DNA of 64,000 nt from Candidatus Pelagisphaera phototrophica (GTDB lineage: Bacteria; Verrucomicrobiota; Verrucomicrobiia; Opitutales; Opitutaceae), in assembly GCF_014529625.1 (NCBI RefSeq), contig NZ_CP076039.1, positions 2,604,001 through 2,668,000 of the forward strand. Reading direction: 5' to 3'. A program made the position numbers and the translations under genes. The notes under the pieces are model-generated. The model worked only from the letters and a program-made list of their open reading frames with translations, had not been told where the DNA came from and made no database searches. Positions 8,052 to 16,765 of the stretch are shown here, piece after piece; the stretch's first letter is position 1, and each line of letters begins with the position of its first letter.

Positions 8052-8240
8052 CTACTCACCCATCAGTTTGGGGTTGGACTCCACCATTTCGCGTGCCATT
8101 TCCTGTGCTTCGACGATTTCTTCCGAGGTCATTTCTTCGACCAGGATGTCTATGTTTTCACGAGCTCCTTCAAATCCAAGAACCTCCGCAATTGGGAATA
8201 CATTGGGCCCTTCTATAAATCGGATCGCAAATGGACTTCA
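8052..8240 (-). pseudogene. Sel1 protein tail remnant
   Basis: The minus frame ending at TAG 8052 reads NVFPIAEVLGFEGARENID, then EEMTSEEIVEAQEMAREMVE and SNPKLMGE. It is clearly the shared C-terminus of the Sel1 genes at 1888, 16766 and 23009. No complete Sel1 repeat and no start remain upstream, so it is a decayed fragment. Confidence 0.75.
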
Positions 8241-8385
8241 GAGGGACGCCCAGAACTATAAATTTAGGCCTAGATTCCCCTCAACGCTAACTAGCTTGTC
8301 CATACGATTCGGAATCCCCTCAGGCCCATTTCGTTTTTCTTCCAAAACGAACCTTCCTTCGCCAAATCGACGATAAATAAAAACC
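8241..8385. other. Short spacer, nothing recognised
   Basis: Between the Sel1 remnant and the sulfatase stop. A CT-rich stretch with no coding evidence. Confidence 0.4.
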
Positions 8386-9828
8386 CTAGGGTTTCGATTC
8401 GAGAAAGCCATCGAGCTGATTTCGCATCGTATTCAGCGTTTCAACAATCGCGGGCTTATCCGCTAGCCCGAGGGCTAGGTTAGTCAGTTCATGCGGATCG
8501 TTCTTCGTATCGTAGAGCTCTTCTTCGCCTGATGCATAACGTATATAGCGCCAACGCTCGGTTTTCAGGGCATGATGATCTACGAAGGTAGTCCAAGCAG
8601 GATGGTCCCAATCAGCATTTGCGTCCTCCAACAAGGGACGCAGCGAACGCCCATCCAAATCATGAGGAGGCGTCGATCCCGCATAGTCCATGACCGTTGG
8701 ATAGATGCTAAGCAGCTCGACAGGTTTGTTGCATACGACGCCCTTTGGAATACCAGGACCCATGATTATAAACGGGACGCGCGTCGCCATCTCCCAAAGG
8801 GTCGCTTTACCCCAATGGCGTTTCTCGCCCAAGTGATAGCCGTGGTCCGAAAAGCAGATTACATAGGTATTGTCGCACAGTGTGCTCTCCAGCAGGGCGT
8901 CAAGCACCCGACCCAACTCGTGATCCATGGCCGAGGTACTCGCTAGGTAGGCTTGGACGATTTCCTGCCAATTGCCATTCGCCTCTACCCAGTCATGGGT
9001 CCAAAGTCCCGGCGCCTCCACATCTTGGGGACGCCGTTCTCGCTTGCCGAAATAGACTAGGTCTTCCGTATCGCCCTCCACTGCACCCCTCGGGAGACGC
9101 ACGCCGTCTAGGGCATGAAGGTCGAACCATTCCTGCTCCGCATACATGGGCGTGTGCGGGCGGTAGAAACCGCAACCGATAAATACCGGCCTATCATGGG
9201 AATCTTGCAAAGCACCGATGGTCCGCTGAGCAATTTCAGCATCGTGACTCGCGCGGACCCCATTTGGAGGAACGCCCCAATCGGTTAACGTCCAACCTGC
9301 ATTGAAGTTCACCTTGGGGTCTTGCAAGGGACCGTAAAAGTAGGCCTGAGAGCGCAGCCACTCACCTTCTGAACTTCTGACTTGATGATACAACTTACCG
9401 TATCCATAGCTTGCATATCCATTGGCCAGCATTGCCTGCGACAGCGTAACCACCTTTCCCACGCCGGGCTTTTCCCGAAACCAGCCAACGGGATTTGAGT
9501 GGATCCCTGTAGTCGTAGGTCTGAGACCGGTCCAAATCGCTGTCCTCGAAGAATTGCAAACGGGAGACACGCAGTGAGCGTTGGTAAAGAGCGTTCCCAT
9601 ATTCGCCAAGCGGTCCAGATTGGGAGTCGACGCGTTGGGGTGGCCATCCAGACAACCCACGTAGTCGTTCAAATCGTCAATGGCGATAATAAGAAAATTG
9701 GGTTCCGTCTCTTTGGCGCGAACGCCGGGCAGCGAAAGAGACAACAAGGCAACTAGGAGAAGAAACAGTCGGATAGCTCGGGACTGGTTTGGACTCATTA
9801 GCAGCGATAATGACTGAAGAGGAAACAT
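8386..9828 (-). CDS. Secreted sulfatase, iduronate-2-sulfatase-like (S1_7-type), with CNSSR active-site motif
   Basis: 480 residues with a signal peptide (core IRLFLLLVALLSLSLPG, residues 19-35). Sulfatase features in order: NFLIIAIDDLNDYVGC with metal-binding Asp51-Asp52, the active-site segment SPVCNSSRTAIWTGLRP with Cys91, GKLYH, FYRPHTP, FSDHGYHLGEKRHWGK and the C-terminal LYDTKNDPHELTNLA. The layout matches iduronate-sulfatase-type enzymes of marine bacteria. The usual CxPSR motif is CNSSR here: the proline that the formylglycine-generating enzyme normally reads is serine. It ends the minus-strand cluster that starts at 16475, 29 bp after a truncated LacI gene. Likely role: desulfation of a polysaccharide in the periplasm; substrate is not readable from sequence. 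Confidence 0.88.
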   Translation of the reverse strand: MFPLQSLSLLMSPNQSRAIRLFLLLVALLSLSLPGVRAKETEPNFLIIAIDDLNDYVGCLDGHPNASTPNLDRLANMGTLFTNAHCVSPVCNSSRTAIWTGLRPTTTGIHSNPVGWFREKPGVGKVVTLSQAMLANGYASYGYGKLYHQVRSSEGEWLRSQAYFYGPLQDPKVNFNAGWTLTDWGVPPNGVRASHDAEIAQRTIGALQDSHDRPVFIGCGFYRPHTPMYAEQEWFDLHALDGVRLPRGAVEGDTEDLVYFGKRERRPQDVEAPGLWTHDWVEANGNWQEIVQAYLASTSAMDHELGRVLDALLESTLCDNTYVICFSDHGYHLGEKRHWGKATLWEMATRVPFIIMGPGIPKGVVCNKPVELLSIYPTVMDYAGSTPPHDLDGRSLRPLLEDANADWDHPAWTTFVDHHALKTERWRYIRYASGEEELYDTKNDPHELTNLALGLADKPAIVETLNTMRNQLDGFLESKP

Positions 9829-9857
9829 CGATTTGAATTTTGAACATAAAAAGATCT

Positions 9858-10139
9858 CTAGAGCAAGTGAACCTCCAGAACGCCCGCCCGAAAGACAAGC
9901 TGCTCCCTAAAAAGGGCTGGATCGCCATTCAGGATCACGTTCAGGAGTTTTGGATTCTGAATATCCGGATCCGCGAGCTCTAATGGATTCGGTTTATATC
10001 CCAGCTCGCGGGCGACGTCCTGAATCCTCAGTCGCGTTTTCTCCAACAATTCGGGGCTATTCCTCAACGCGAGCGAAACGGTCGGCTTTCCGACACCCGC
10101 TCTCTTGGCGATCAATTCGAAGGTAGTGTTCTCCGACAT
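9858..10139 (-). CDS. Truncated LacI-family regulator (DNA-binding part only)
   Basis: 93 residues. The N-terminal 50 form a LacI helix-turn-helix (FELIAKRAGVGKPTVSLALRN, then RIQDVARELGYKPNPL, including the hinge). LacI regulators are usually about 340 residues; here the ligand-binding domain is missing and the frame continues into about 30 unrelated-looking residues (NPKLLNVILNGDPALFREQL...EVHLL). It may be a broken gene or a free DNA-binding fragment. The position just upstream of the sulfatase suggests it once controlled this cluster. Confidence 0.75.
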   Translation of the reverse strand: MSENTTFELIAKRAGVGKPTVSLALRNSPELLEKTRLRIQDVARELGYKPNPLELADPDIQNPKLLNVILNGDPALFREQLVFRAGVLEVHLL

Positions 10140-10222
10140 TTTAGGAGACAGACCGGAAAGATGACAAATTGAAAGATGTTTGAGGTAATGTCATAAGGGC
10201 GCTTCCCGACTCTACCGACCTT

Positions 10223-11677
10223 TTATGCTATGATGTCGTGCACGACGTGACCATGCACATCGGTCAGACGGAAATCACGACCTTGATGGCGATAGGTTAA
10301 CCTTTCGTGATCAATCCCCAAAAGATGGAGACAAGTTGCGTGGAAATCATGAACGTGCACTTCATTTTCGGTAACGCCAAATCCGAACTCGTCCGTACTT
10401 CCATAGGTAAAGCCTTTTTTCACGCCGCCACCGGCCATCCAGATACTGAAGCATTCCTTGTGATGGTCGCGCCCAGGCGGGGTCATTTCTCCCGTCCCGG
10501 CATTGTGCTCCTGCACCATTGGCGTTCTGCCAAATTCCCCTCCCCAAATGATAAGCGTCTCATCGAGGAGCCCACGTTGCTTCAAATCGGTGATTAGACC
10601 CGCACAAGATTGATCGACCGCTTTAGCCTGCCAAGGCAAAGCGCCATAGATATTAGCATGGTGATCCCAACCTTTGTTAAAGACTTGGACAAATCGCACG
10701 CCTCGCTCGACTAGTCGCCGGGCAAGCAGGCAGTTCTTGGCGAAATCGCCACCCTGACCATTCTCGTCAAGGCCGTACATATCCAAAATGCTATCAGGCT
10801 CGCTGTCCAAACCTGCTAATTCGGGCACGGAGGTTTGCATCCGATAGGCTAACTCGTACTGGGCAATACGCGTCTGAATTTCCGGATCCTGATAACGATC
10901 GAAAGCGTGGTTGTTTAAAACGCCAATGGCATCGATAACATCTCCCCGTTCAGAAGAAGTGACCCCTTCGGGATTATCGAGATAGAATAGCGGTTTAGCG
11001 CCCGTACGGAATAAAACCCCTTGGTGCTTAGATGGCAGGAATCCGCTTCCCCATCCTGCCGGCCCAGAATTAGGCGGCTTATCTTTAAGTACTACATAGG
11101 AGGGAAGATTCGAGTTTTCAGTTCCCAGCCCATATGAAGTCCAAGCCCCGAATGTTGGGCGTCCGAATCGACCATGCCCAGTGTGGAGAAAGAGTTCGCC
11201 CGAACCGTGATTGATCTCGTTCGTCTTCATGCTTCGGATCACACTAAGTTCGTCCGCGACGTTGGCTAGGTGAGGAAACAGTTCCGACATGACGATGCCA
11301 GACTTGCCGCGAGGAGCGAATGAGTAGGGAGACTTGATCGCCCGCGCTTCGGGACTGATGAAGGCGAATTTCTGCCCTTTGGTCAGCTCAGAAGGAAGGC
11401 TTCTTCCATCCCACTTATCCAGCTCAGGCTTGGGATCGAATGTATCCATCTGAGAAGGACCACCCACCATGTGCAGAAAAATAACATTCTTCGCCTTGGG
11501 CGTGTGGTGGGTTCTGGACCCCGGATGCTGGTGACTGGGTTCTTGATGCTGGATGCTGGATGCTCGTAGCTCGCGGTTGAGTAGGTGCGACAAAGCGAGA
11601 GATCCAATTCCCAACGTACCTTGGCGCAGAAATTCTCTCCGTTTGATGCGTCGAAGGTGTTTAGAAATATCGGTCAT
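10223..11677 (-). CDS. DUF1501 family protein with Tat signal
   Basis: 484 residues. A twin-arginine motif (IKRREFLRQG, about residues 11-20) is followed by a hydrophobic stretch. The core has DUF1501 features (NVIFLHMVGGPSQMDTFDPKP, GELFLHTGHGRFGRP, LIIWGGEFGRTPM, GRDHHKECFSIWMAGGG), which belong to the alkaline-phosphatase-like fold that also contains sulfatases. These proteins are almost always paired with DUF1549/DUF1553 cytochrome-like partners in Planctomycetes and Verrucomicrobia, as here, with a 4-bp ATGA overlap. The pair is thought to act on polysaccharides in the periplasm; no reaction is established. Residues 42-60 form an odd His/Pro/Ser-rich linker encoded by a short tandem repeat (see findings). 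Confidence 0.88.
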   Translation of the reverse strand: MTDISKHLRRIKRREFLRQGTLGIGSLALSHLLNRELRASSIQHQEPSHQHPGSRTHHTPKAKNVIFLHMVGGPSQMDTFDPKPELDKWDGRSLPSELTKGQKFAFISPEARAIKSPYSFAPRGKSGIVMSELFPHLANVADELSVIRSMKTNEINHGSGELFLHTGHGRFGRPTFGAWTSYGLGTENSNLPSYVVLKDKPPNSGPAGWGSGFLPSKHQGVLFRTGAKPLFYLDNPEGVTSSERGDVIDAIGVLNNHAFDRYQDPEIQTRIAQYELAYRMQTSVPELAGLDSEPDSILDMYGLDENGQGGDFAKNCLLARRLVERGVRFVQVFNKGWDHHANIYGALPWQAKAVDQSCAGLITDLKQRGLLDETLIIWGGEFGRTPMVQEHNAGTGEMTPPGRDHHKECFSIWMAGGGVKKGFTYGSTDEFGFGVTENEVHVHDFHATCLHLLGIDHERLTYRHQGRDFRLTDVHGHVVHDIIA

Positions 11678-14460
11678 GACTTGGTAAGCGTTTCATCTAA
11701 ATTCAGAATAACTTGGGCCACAGAGAACCAGGAGTTGTGCTTGTGAAAAAGCTCCAGCAAGGCTGCCGTTTCGGCTTCGGAAGGTTTACGCGACACCGCA
11801 GTTCGAAAGGCAGCGACCACTTTGCTCTCGTCATCTCCCGACATGGATTCGAGCCAAGTTGCGAGGGCGTAAGCTGCCTCAACATAAGACGGATCATTGA
11901 GCAAGTTGAGAGCCTGGACAGGTGTATTGGAGCGGTCTCGGTTGACGGTGCAAACGGAGCGCTCCGAACCATCGAAATTCAGAAACATGGGATTGGGATT
12001 ACCTCGCCGCAAAAAAGTGTATAGCCCTCTTCGATAGCGATCTTCGCCTTCGGAAGTCGGGTAATTAGTAACGTCAGCAGTAGAGATCTCTTTCCACAAT
12101 CGTTCAGGCTGAGGCGGATAGACGGATGGACCGCCCATTTTGTCAGACAACAGCCTCGAAATGGACAGCAAATTATCCCGAATCAATTCGGCCGAGAGCC
12201 GGAAGCGCGGTCCTCTCGACAGCCAAACGTTTTGCGGATCCGATTGAATCTTTTCAGCCGCAACCGCTGAAGACTGCTGATAAGTTGATGAGATGACGAT
12301 CGTTCTTATCAACTGTTTTACAGACCAATCATCCTCCACGAACTGTATCGCCAGCCAGTCGAGCAATTGTGGATGAGTGGGCAGCTCGCCTTGCATTCCG
12401 AAATCTTCTGGTGTATTGACGATACCACGACCAAAAATCTCCTCCCAGATTCGATTGACCACGACTCGCGGCGTGAGTGGGTTTTCCTCATCAACTAGCC
12501 ATTGGGCCAAACCTAAGCGATTGACCGGCAATTCAGGATCTAGAGGATGCAAGCTCTCCAGGACACCGGCTTCGACCGGAGCACCCGGAGCGGTGTAATC
12601 CCCCCTTAACATTATGTGAGTCTGGGAGGGCATCTCAGAATCCTGCATAACCATGGTAGCTGTTTGCAGTTCGGCCAACTGTACCCGAAGATCCGCTACA
12701 CGTTTTTCAATCAAGGCTTTTTCAGAGGAGGCTACCCCCAACACCTGGTCCAGCAGAATGTAGTGTCCCTCATAGGGACCACTCCCTTGGGCAGTGATCT
12801 GGATTTTATCGATACGCGTCCAATCCACCGCTGTGGTGGACCACGCGGGCTTCTTGAAATCGGCCAATGGAGCTACGATCTTGGTCCAAGCTTCAGATTC
12901 GGCGTCCATCGTAGAAAACCCGAAAACGCTTGCCTGCCTTCTGCCTGAATGAACCTGCAGGTTGAACTGACTAGCGATGTCGGTATTTATCCAGAAGGTA
13001 ATTTCACTGTTGCCAGACAGATCTTTGGCTGGAAATGAAAAGCCTGTACCGAAGAAGCCCTTGGTCTCCGTCACCGGTTCCGCCACAATTTTGCCGGCAA
13101 ACGCTCCTCCACCTTCTGGTACGAATTCGACCACGGAAGTGATCGCGGGCCTAGTTGCCACGTGCCTTTCAAAGGGATAGGGGTCTTCGAAGTCCAACAA
13201 GACTACTTCTTCACTGACTACCAAACTTGAGTCGTCTTTGCCTCGTTGAAGCAAAGCAGCGATCCGCTCCTCTTCCAAAGCGAGGTCTATTTCAAGCGCC
13301 TGTCCCTTTTCCCGGTCCTCTTCGTTTGCGTAAACCAATACATCGCGACCCGTGAAGTGTTTGCGAAACATACCGTCTCCTTGTTGGTCGAATTCTGGGA
13401 TAGCCTTGTCGTAGAAAGCGTATAGCTGGTAGTACTCCTCTTGGGTGATCTCATCGAATTTGTGATCGTGGCATTGAGCACACTCCAAGGTAAGCCCTAG
13501 CCAGACAGCCCCGGTGGTGGCCACCCGGTCATGGAGTACATTGGCACGAACCTCGGGCACCTTAGTTCCTCCTGAAAAATTCGTAGGGACATTGCGATTG
13601 AATCCGGTAGCCACCAGCTGGCTCTTGGACGGCTCTGGTAGTAGATCACCCGCCAGTTGCTCTATGGTGAATTGGTCGAAAGGCATGTCATCGTTGAAGG
13701 CGTCGACCACCCAGTCGCGATAGGGCCACATGGTTCGCAAGTCGTCATGCTGGTACCCATTTGAATCGGCGTATCGAGCTAGATCTAGCCACCCTGACGC
13801 CCATTTCTCTCCGAACCGTGGTGATTGGAGCAATTTCTCCACGTGCGCTTTGTAGTTTTTCGCTGAGGGATTCGCCTCGAACGCGATCACGTCATCTGCC
13901 ATTGGCGGCAAACCGATCAAATCGAGGTAGAGGCGGCGTAATAGTACAGCCGGTTCAGCTTTGGCTGCAGGTTCAAGACCCTGCCCTTCCATGCGATTCA
14001 AAATGTAATGATCAAACTGACTAGCAGGCCATTTGCGATTCCGAACCTTGGGCCGTTTAGCCACGCTAGGGCTTTTATAAGCCCAATGGGCTTCGTACGC
14101 GGCCCCGTCGGCAATCCAGGCTCTAAGCTTTTCAATTTCTTCCGAACTTAGTGGATCCCCTTTTGGAGGCATGCGCAGGTCCGGGTCATCAGTAGAGACG
14201 ACCTCGAGTATCCAACTTTCAACGGGATCGCCGGGAACAATCACATCGGCATCGATTGCAGACTCGCGGCGATCTAATCTGAAGTCAGCCTCCCTAGTTT
14301 CCGGATCAGGTCCATGGCACTTAAAGCATTTTCCGGAAAGAATGGGCCGGATATCGCGGCTGAAGCTGGGCGATTCGGATTCTCCGAAAGTGACGAAGGT
14401 GGCCAACAGTAAGGAAGCAATAGAGTATCTAAGAAGTCTATGCATCTTTCCCAAATTCAT
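11674..14460 (-). CDS. PSCyt1-DUF1549-DUF1553 cytochrome-like protein with internal beta-sandwich
   Basis: About 928 residues from the chosen ATG 14460 (MNLGKMHRLLRYSIASLLLA); ATG 14445 is equally good. The frame stays open to 14520, but that stretch is hairpin-repeat DNA. Domains in order: signal peptide; a planctomycete cytochrome C domain with CFKCH haem site; DUF1549 (WASGWLDLARYADSNGYQ) with a second CxxCH (CAQCH); a middle beta-sandwich of about 150 residues (from VVLLDFEDPYPFERH to GHYILLDQVLG) resembling carbohydrate-binding modules; then DUF1553 (NRIWEEIFGRGIVNTPEDFG, SVCTVNRDRSNTPVQALNLLND). It overlaps the DUF1501 gene by 4 bp. Likely a periplasmic redox or binding partner in glycan breakdown; the actual chemistry is unknown. 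Confidence 0.88.
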   Translation of the reverse strand: MNLGKMHRLLRYSIASLLLATFVTFGESESPSFSRDIRPILSGKCFKCHGPDPETREADFRLDRRESAIDADVIVPGDPVESWILEVVSTDDPDLRMPPKGDPLSSEEIEKLRAWIADGAAYEAHWAYKSPSVAKRPKVRNRKWPASQFDHYILNRMEGQGLEPAAKAEPAVLLRRLYLDLIGLPPMADDVIAFEANPSAKNYKAHVEKLLQSPRFGEKWASGWLDLARYADSNGYQHDDLRTMWPYRDWVVDAFNDDMPFDQFTIEQLAGDLLPEPSKSQLVATGFNRNVPTNFSGGTKVPEVRANVLHDRVATTGAVWLGLTLECAQCHDHKFDEITQEEYYQLYAFYDKAIPEFDQQGDGMFRKHFTGRDVLVYANEEDREKGQALEIDLALEEERIAALLQRGKDDSSLVVSEEVVLLDFEDPYPFERHVATRPAITSVVEFVPEGGGAFAGKIVAEPVTETKGFFGTGFSFPAKDLSGNSEITFWINTDIASQFNLQVHSGRRQASVFGFSTMDAESEAWTKIVAPLADFKKPAWSTTAVDWTRIDKIQITAQGSGPYEGHYILLDQVLGVASSEKALIEKRVADLRVQLAELQTATMVMQDSEMPSQTHIMLRGDYTAPGAPVEAGVLESLHPLDPELPVNRLGLAQWLVDEENPLTPRVVVNRIWEEIFGRGIVNTPEDFGMQGELPTHPQLLDWLAIQFVEDDWSVKQLIRTIVISSTYQQSSAVAAEKIQSDPQNVWLSRGPRFRLSAELIRDNLLSISRLLSDKMGGPSVYPPQPERLWKEISTADVTNYPTSEGEDRYRRGLYTFLRRGNPNPMFLNFDGSERSVCTVNRDRSNTPVQALNLLNDPSYVEAAYALATWLESMSGDDESKVVAAFRTAVSRKPSEAETAALLELFHKHNSWFSVAQVILNLDETLTKS

Positions 14461-14490
14461 TGTACTATATCCACTACCCAAGAAAATTAG

Positions 14491-14550
14491 GGAGGACACC
14501 GGCTCGGTCCTCCATTTCACAAACTCTTCGTAGGACTGAGCCAGTCCTCC
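14491..14550. repeat. Pair of GC-rich hairpin repeats
   Basis: Hairpin 1: GGAGGAC (14491-14497) with GTCCTCC (14507-14513) around a 9-nt loop. Hairpin 2: AGGACT (14532-14537) with AGTCCT (14543-14548). Both share the core 'gagcc/ggctc-gtcctcc', which suggests two copies of one REP-like unit between operon genes. Confidence 0.6.
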
Positions 14551-14573
14551 CTGCCTTCAAATTCCAATTCCAT

Positions 14574-15494
14574 CTACAATTCGGTTATACGAATGTTCCG
14601 CCAGCGACACACGGCCCCTGGAGCCCAGCGCTCCCGGCTGTTGGGACTGTCGTGGACTTCCAGAGCTATATGGCCCTCGCTTCCGAGTCGTTCGGTTAAA
14701 AACTCAGGATCGAATCCAACGATATAGTCTCCCAGTTTAGCGGTATCGAACTTGGTTATGCGAACTCCATTAATCCAGGTTTCAATAACCGGTATTTCGC
14801 CTACGCAACGTACGCGTATGGTATTCCAGTCATCCCGTTTCCATGCCTCAAGAAAGTCTTCTATCGGGGCCGCGTATTCCGGTTTGAATTGCGGCCGGTC
14901 CAGATATCCTTCCCGAAGATTGGTCACCTTGAAGTTCACTTGTTCGTCCCCGTTGATCACGAAGGGAAAAGCCCGGAAATTCCAAAGCCCATTTCCGTAG
15001 ACGCCTCCCATAGCTCCGTTAGGGCGGTAATCGAGCAAAATCTGGAATCCAATGGTTCCCACTTCATGGGCTCGAATCATAATTCCGGTATCGGTGGGAA
15101 AATCCGGGTGGGCTTCGAATGTCAGGTCGAAGTCTCTATACTTCTTATCGGACATCAGATAAGCGCCCAGCACCGTCCCCGGGACCTGTCCACCCGATAT
15201 TGCTCCATCCTCGACTTTCCACACGCCGAGGTTGTCGACTTTAGAACGCATATAGGCTTCAGGATGCTCGCGGTGAAACTGGACGACTGCATCCTTTAAC
15301 TTACCGGACGGAATCTTATCGAATTCCTCGTTACTGGGAACGTATAGGCGCGGAATGGCATGCCAACCCTCAAGGGATTTTCCGTCGAACAGGGAAACCG
15401 CTTCGGGCTTTTCCGAACATCCAGAGAAAAACGCACCAAAGGCCAAAAACAGGACTGTTAGCAATCTAGGGTTGAGGTGCTTCGCGTTCATCAT
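14574..15494 (-). CDS. DUF1080 (3-keto-disaccharide hydrolase family) lipoprotein
   Basis: 306 residues. A lipoprotein signal (LLTVLFLAFGAFFSGCSEK) with lipobox FSGC places it in the envelope. The fold is the LamG/concanavalin-like sandwich of DUF1080: SLFDGKSLEGWHAIP near residue 35, WKVEDGAISGG, YRDFDLTFEAHPDFPTDTGIMIR, NTIRVRCVGEIPVIETWINGVRI and GHIALEVHD. Members cleave 3-keto-glycosides or bind glycans. A paralogue precedes it by 45 bp and the DUF1549/DUF1553 gene follows, so the run reads as one transcription unit. Confidence 0.88.
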   Translation of the reverse strand: MMNAKHLNPRLLTVLFLAFGAFFSGCSEKPEAVSLFDGKSLEGWHAIPRLYVPSNEEFDKIPSGKLKDAVVQFHREHPEAYMRSKVDNLGVWKVEDGAISGGQVPGTVLGAYLMSDKKYRDFDLTFEAHPDFPTDTGIMIRAHEVGTIGFQILLDYRPNGAMGGVYGNGLWNFRAFPFVINGDEQVNFKVTNLREGYLDRPQFKPEYAAPIEDFLEAWKRDDWNTIRVRCVGEIPVIETWINGVRITKFDTAKLGDYIVGFDPEFLTERLGSEGHIALEVHDSPNSRERWAPGAVCRWRNIRITEL

Positions 15495-15539
15495 CTGTTT
15501 CTTGAGAGATAAGTATGCACTGGGTCCGCCCCAGTCAAC

Positions 15540-16475
15540 TTATAGCTCCTTAATATAAATATTCTTCCACCGTACCTGAGCACCCGGCCACCAGCGTTCT
15601 TGGCCTTGCGGGTCGTTGCGCCCATTGTTGTGCACCTCCAGCGAGATATGGCCCTTGCCCCCCGTCATTTCCGCGATTGCTTCAGCGTCGTAATTTTCCC
15701 ATTTGAGATCAGCCATATCGAGTGCGGCAATTTTCAGGCCATTGACCCATGTAGTTACGGTTGGGATACGGCCTTCGCAACGCACTTTGAAGGTATTAAA
15801 CTCCCCCACTTTCCATACCTTCAGGAATTCCTCTACATCCACCGCGTACGTTAGAATCGAACGCGTCTGTTCCCTGAGCTCCCCACGCCCTTTTTCCGGG
15901 TCAGCGGAAATGACGCGAACTGGCTTGCTGTCCTTATCGACAGCCGCATCGATGGCGAACGACATACCATGAATTCCCGCAAATCCGTTGCCATAGAACC
16001 CGCCGATTCCGCCTTGGGGACGAAAATCGCACAAGATCTGCAATCCAGGACTGCCTCCAGGCAATGTCCGTATGAGGAAACCGGTATCGGTTTTCCAATC
16101 CGGTTTCATGTCCACCATCAATTCGAAATCCCCAAAAGCCTCTTCCGACACCAAGTATGCCCCGACGCCGCTGGCCGGAGGATCCTGCTCGCCTACGATT
16201 GCGCCGTCGACAATCGACCACTTTCCAACGTTCTTGCGAGCGTTCTGCATCCACTCGCCATTCGGATCGACCTTAAACGGCGCCCCCGGATATTTGGGAA
16301 CCGGCAATCGCGCCCTTGGCGCCCAACCCTCCAAAGTCTCTCCGTCGAATAGGCTGCGGAAACCGGGTGGAGGCGCATTGTCGGAAAAGGCGACAGTCTG
16401 AATGCCGAACCCCAGTAGAAACGCAGCCAAACCGAGCGATCTAAAATAGACGCATTTAGGGCAAGAAGAAAACAT
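15540..16475 (-). CDS. DUF1080 (3-keto-disaccharide hydrolase family) secreted protein
   Basis: 311 residues with a signal peptide (SLGLAAFLLGFGIQTVAFS). It shows the same sandwich landmarks as its neighbour: SLFDGETLEGWAPRA, WSIVDGAIVGEQDP, FGDFELMVDMKPDWKTDTGFLIR, NTFKVRCEGRIPTVTTWVNGLKI and GHISLEVHNNG. It is clearly a tandem paralogue, with a longer insertion before the FLKVW segment. It is the first gene of the minus-strand cluster and starts about 90 bp from the tRNA-Thr remnant, so the promoter must lie in 16476-16565. Confidence 0.88.
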   Translation of the reverse strand: MFSSCPKCVYFRSLGLAAFLLGFGIQTVAFSDNAPPPGFRSLFDGETLEGWAPRARLPVPKYPGAPFKVDPNGEWMQNARKNVGKWSIVDGAIVGEQDPPASGVGAYLVSEEAFGDFELMVDMKPDWKTDTGFLIRTLPGGSPGLQILCDFRPQGGIGGFYGNGFAGIHGMSFAIDAAVDKDSKPVRVISADPEKGRGELREQTRSILTYAVDVEEFLKVWKVGEFNTFKVRCEGRIPTVTTWVNGLKIAALDMADLKWENYDAEAIAEMTGGKGHISLEVHNNGRNDPQGQERWWPGAQVRWKNIYIKEL

Positions 16476-16564
16476 GATAACGATTTAGGTTAAGTGAACT
16501 CAGAACTCTATCGCATGCAAGATCGCGTTTATGATAATCCCACCGACTACCTCATGGATTTAAA

Positions 16565-16613
16565 CGGAGCCGCCCATCGGAATCGAACCGACGACCTATT
16601 CATTACGAGTGAA
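16565..16613 (-). repeat. tRNA-Thr 3' fragment, attachment-site remnant (copy C)
   Basis: 49 bp matching the 3' part of tRNA-Thr(CGT) with one change in the CCA end (CCG). Same orientation and same breakpoint in the anticodon arm as copy B, 8.7 kb away from both copy B and the intact tRNA. Confidence 0.88.
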
Positions 16614-16765
16614 CGTAGTTGATATTCCTTTACGTTTTATTTGGTTCTAATTCGCTCTGCTCCAAATGGTTACAAAAACATAAGGAACGATAAACGAACC
16701 GCCAAAAACGTAGATAAACCCTAGTTTTTGCCCAATTTTTGAGATGACGGTTACACAACCACCCC
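16614..16765. repeat. Sel1-tail module, copy C (spacer)
   Basis: Nearly the same as 7900-8051 and, in its right half, 22894-23008. It contains ACGGTTAC (16747-16754) just beyond the Sel1 stop. Confidence 0.8.
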
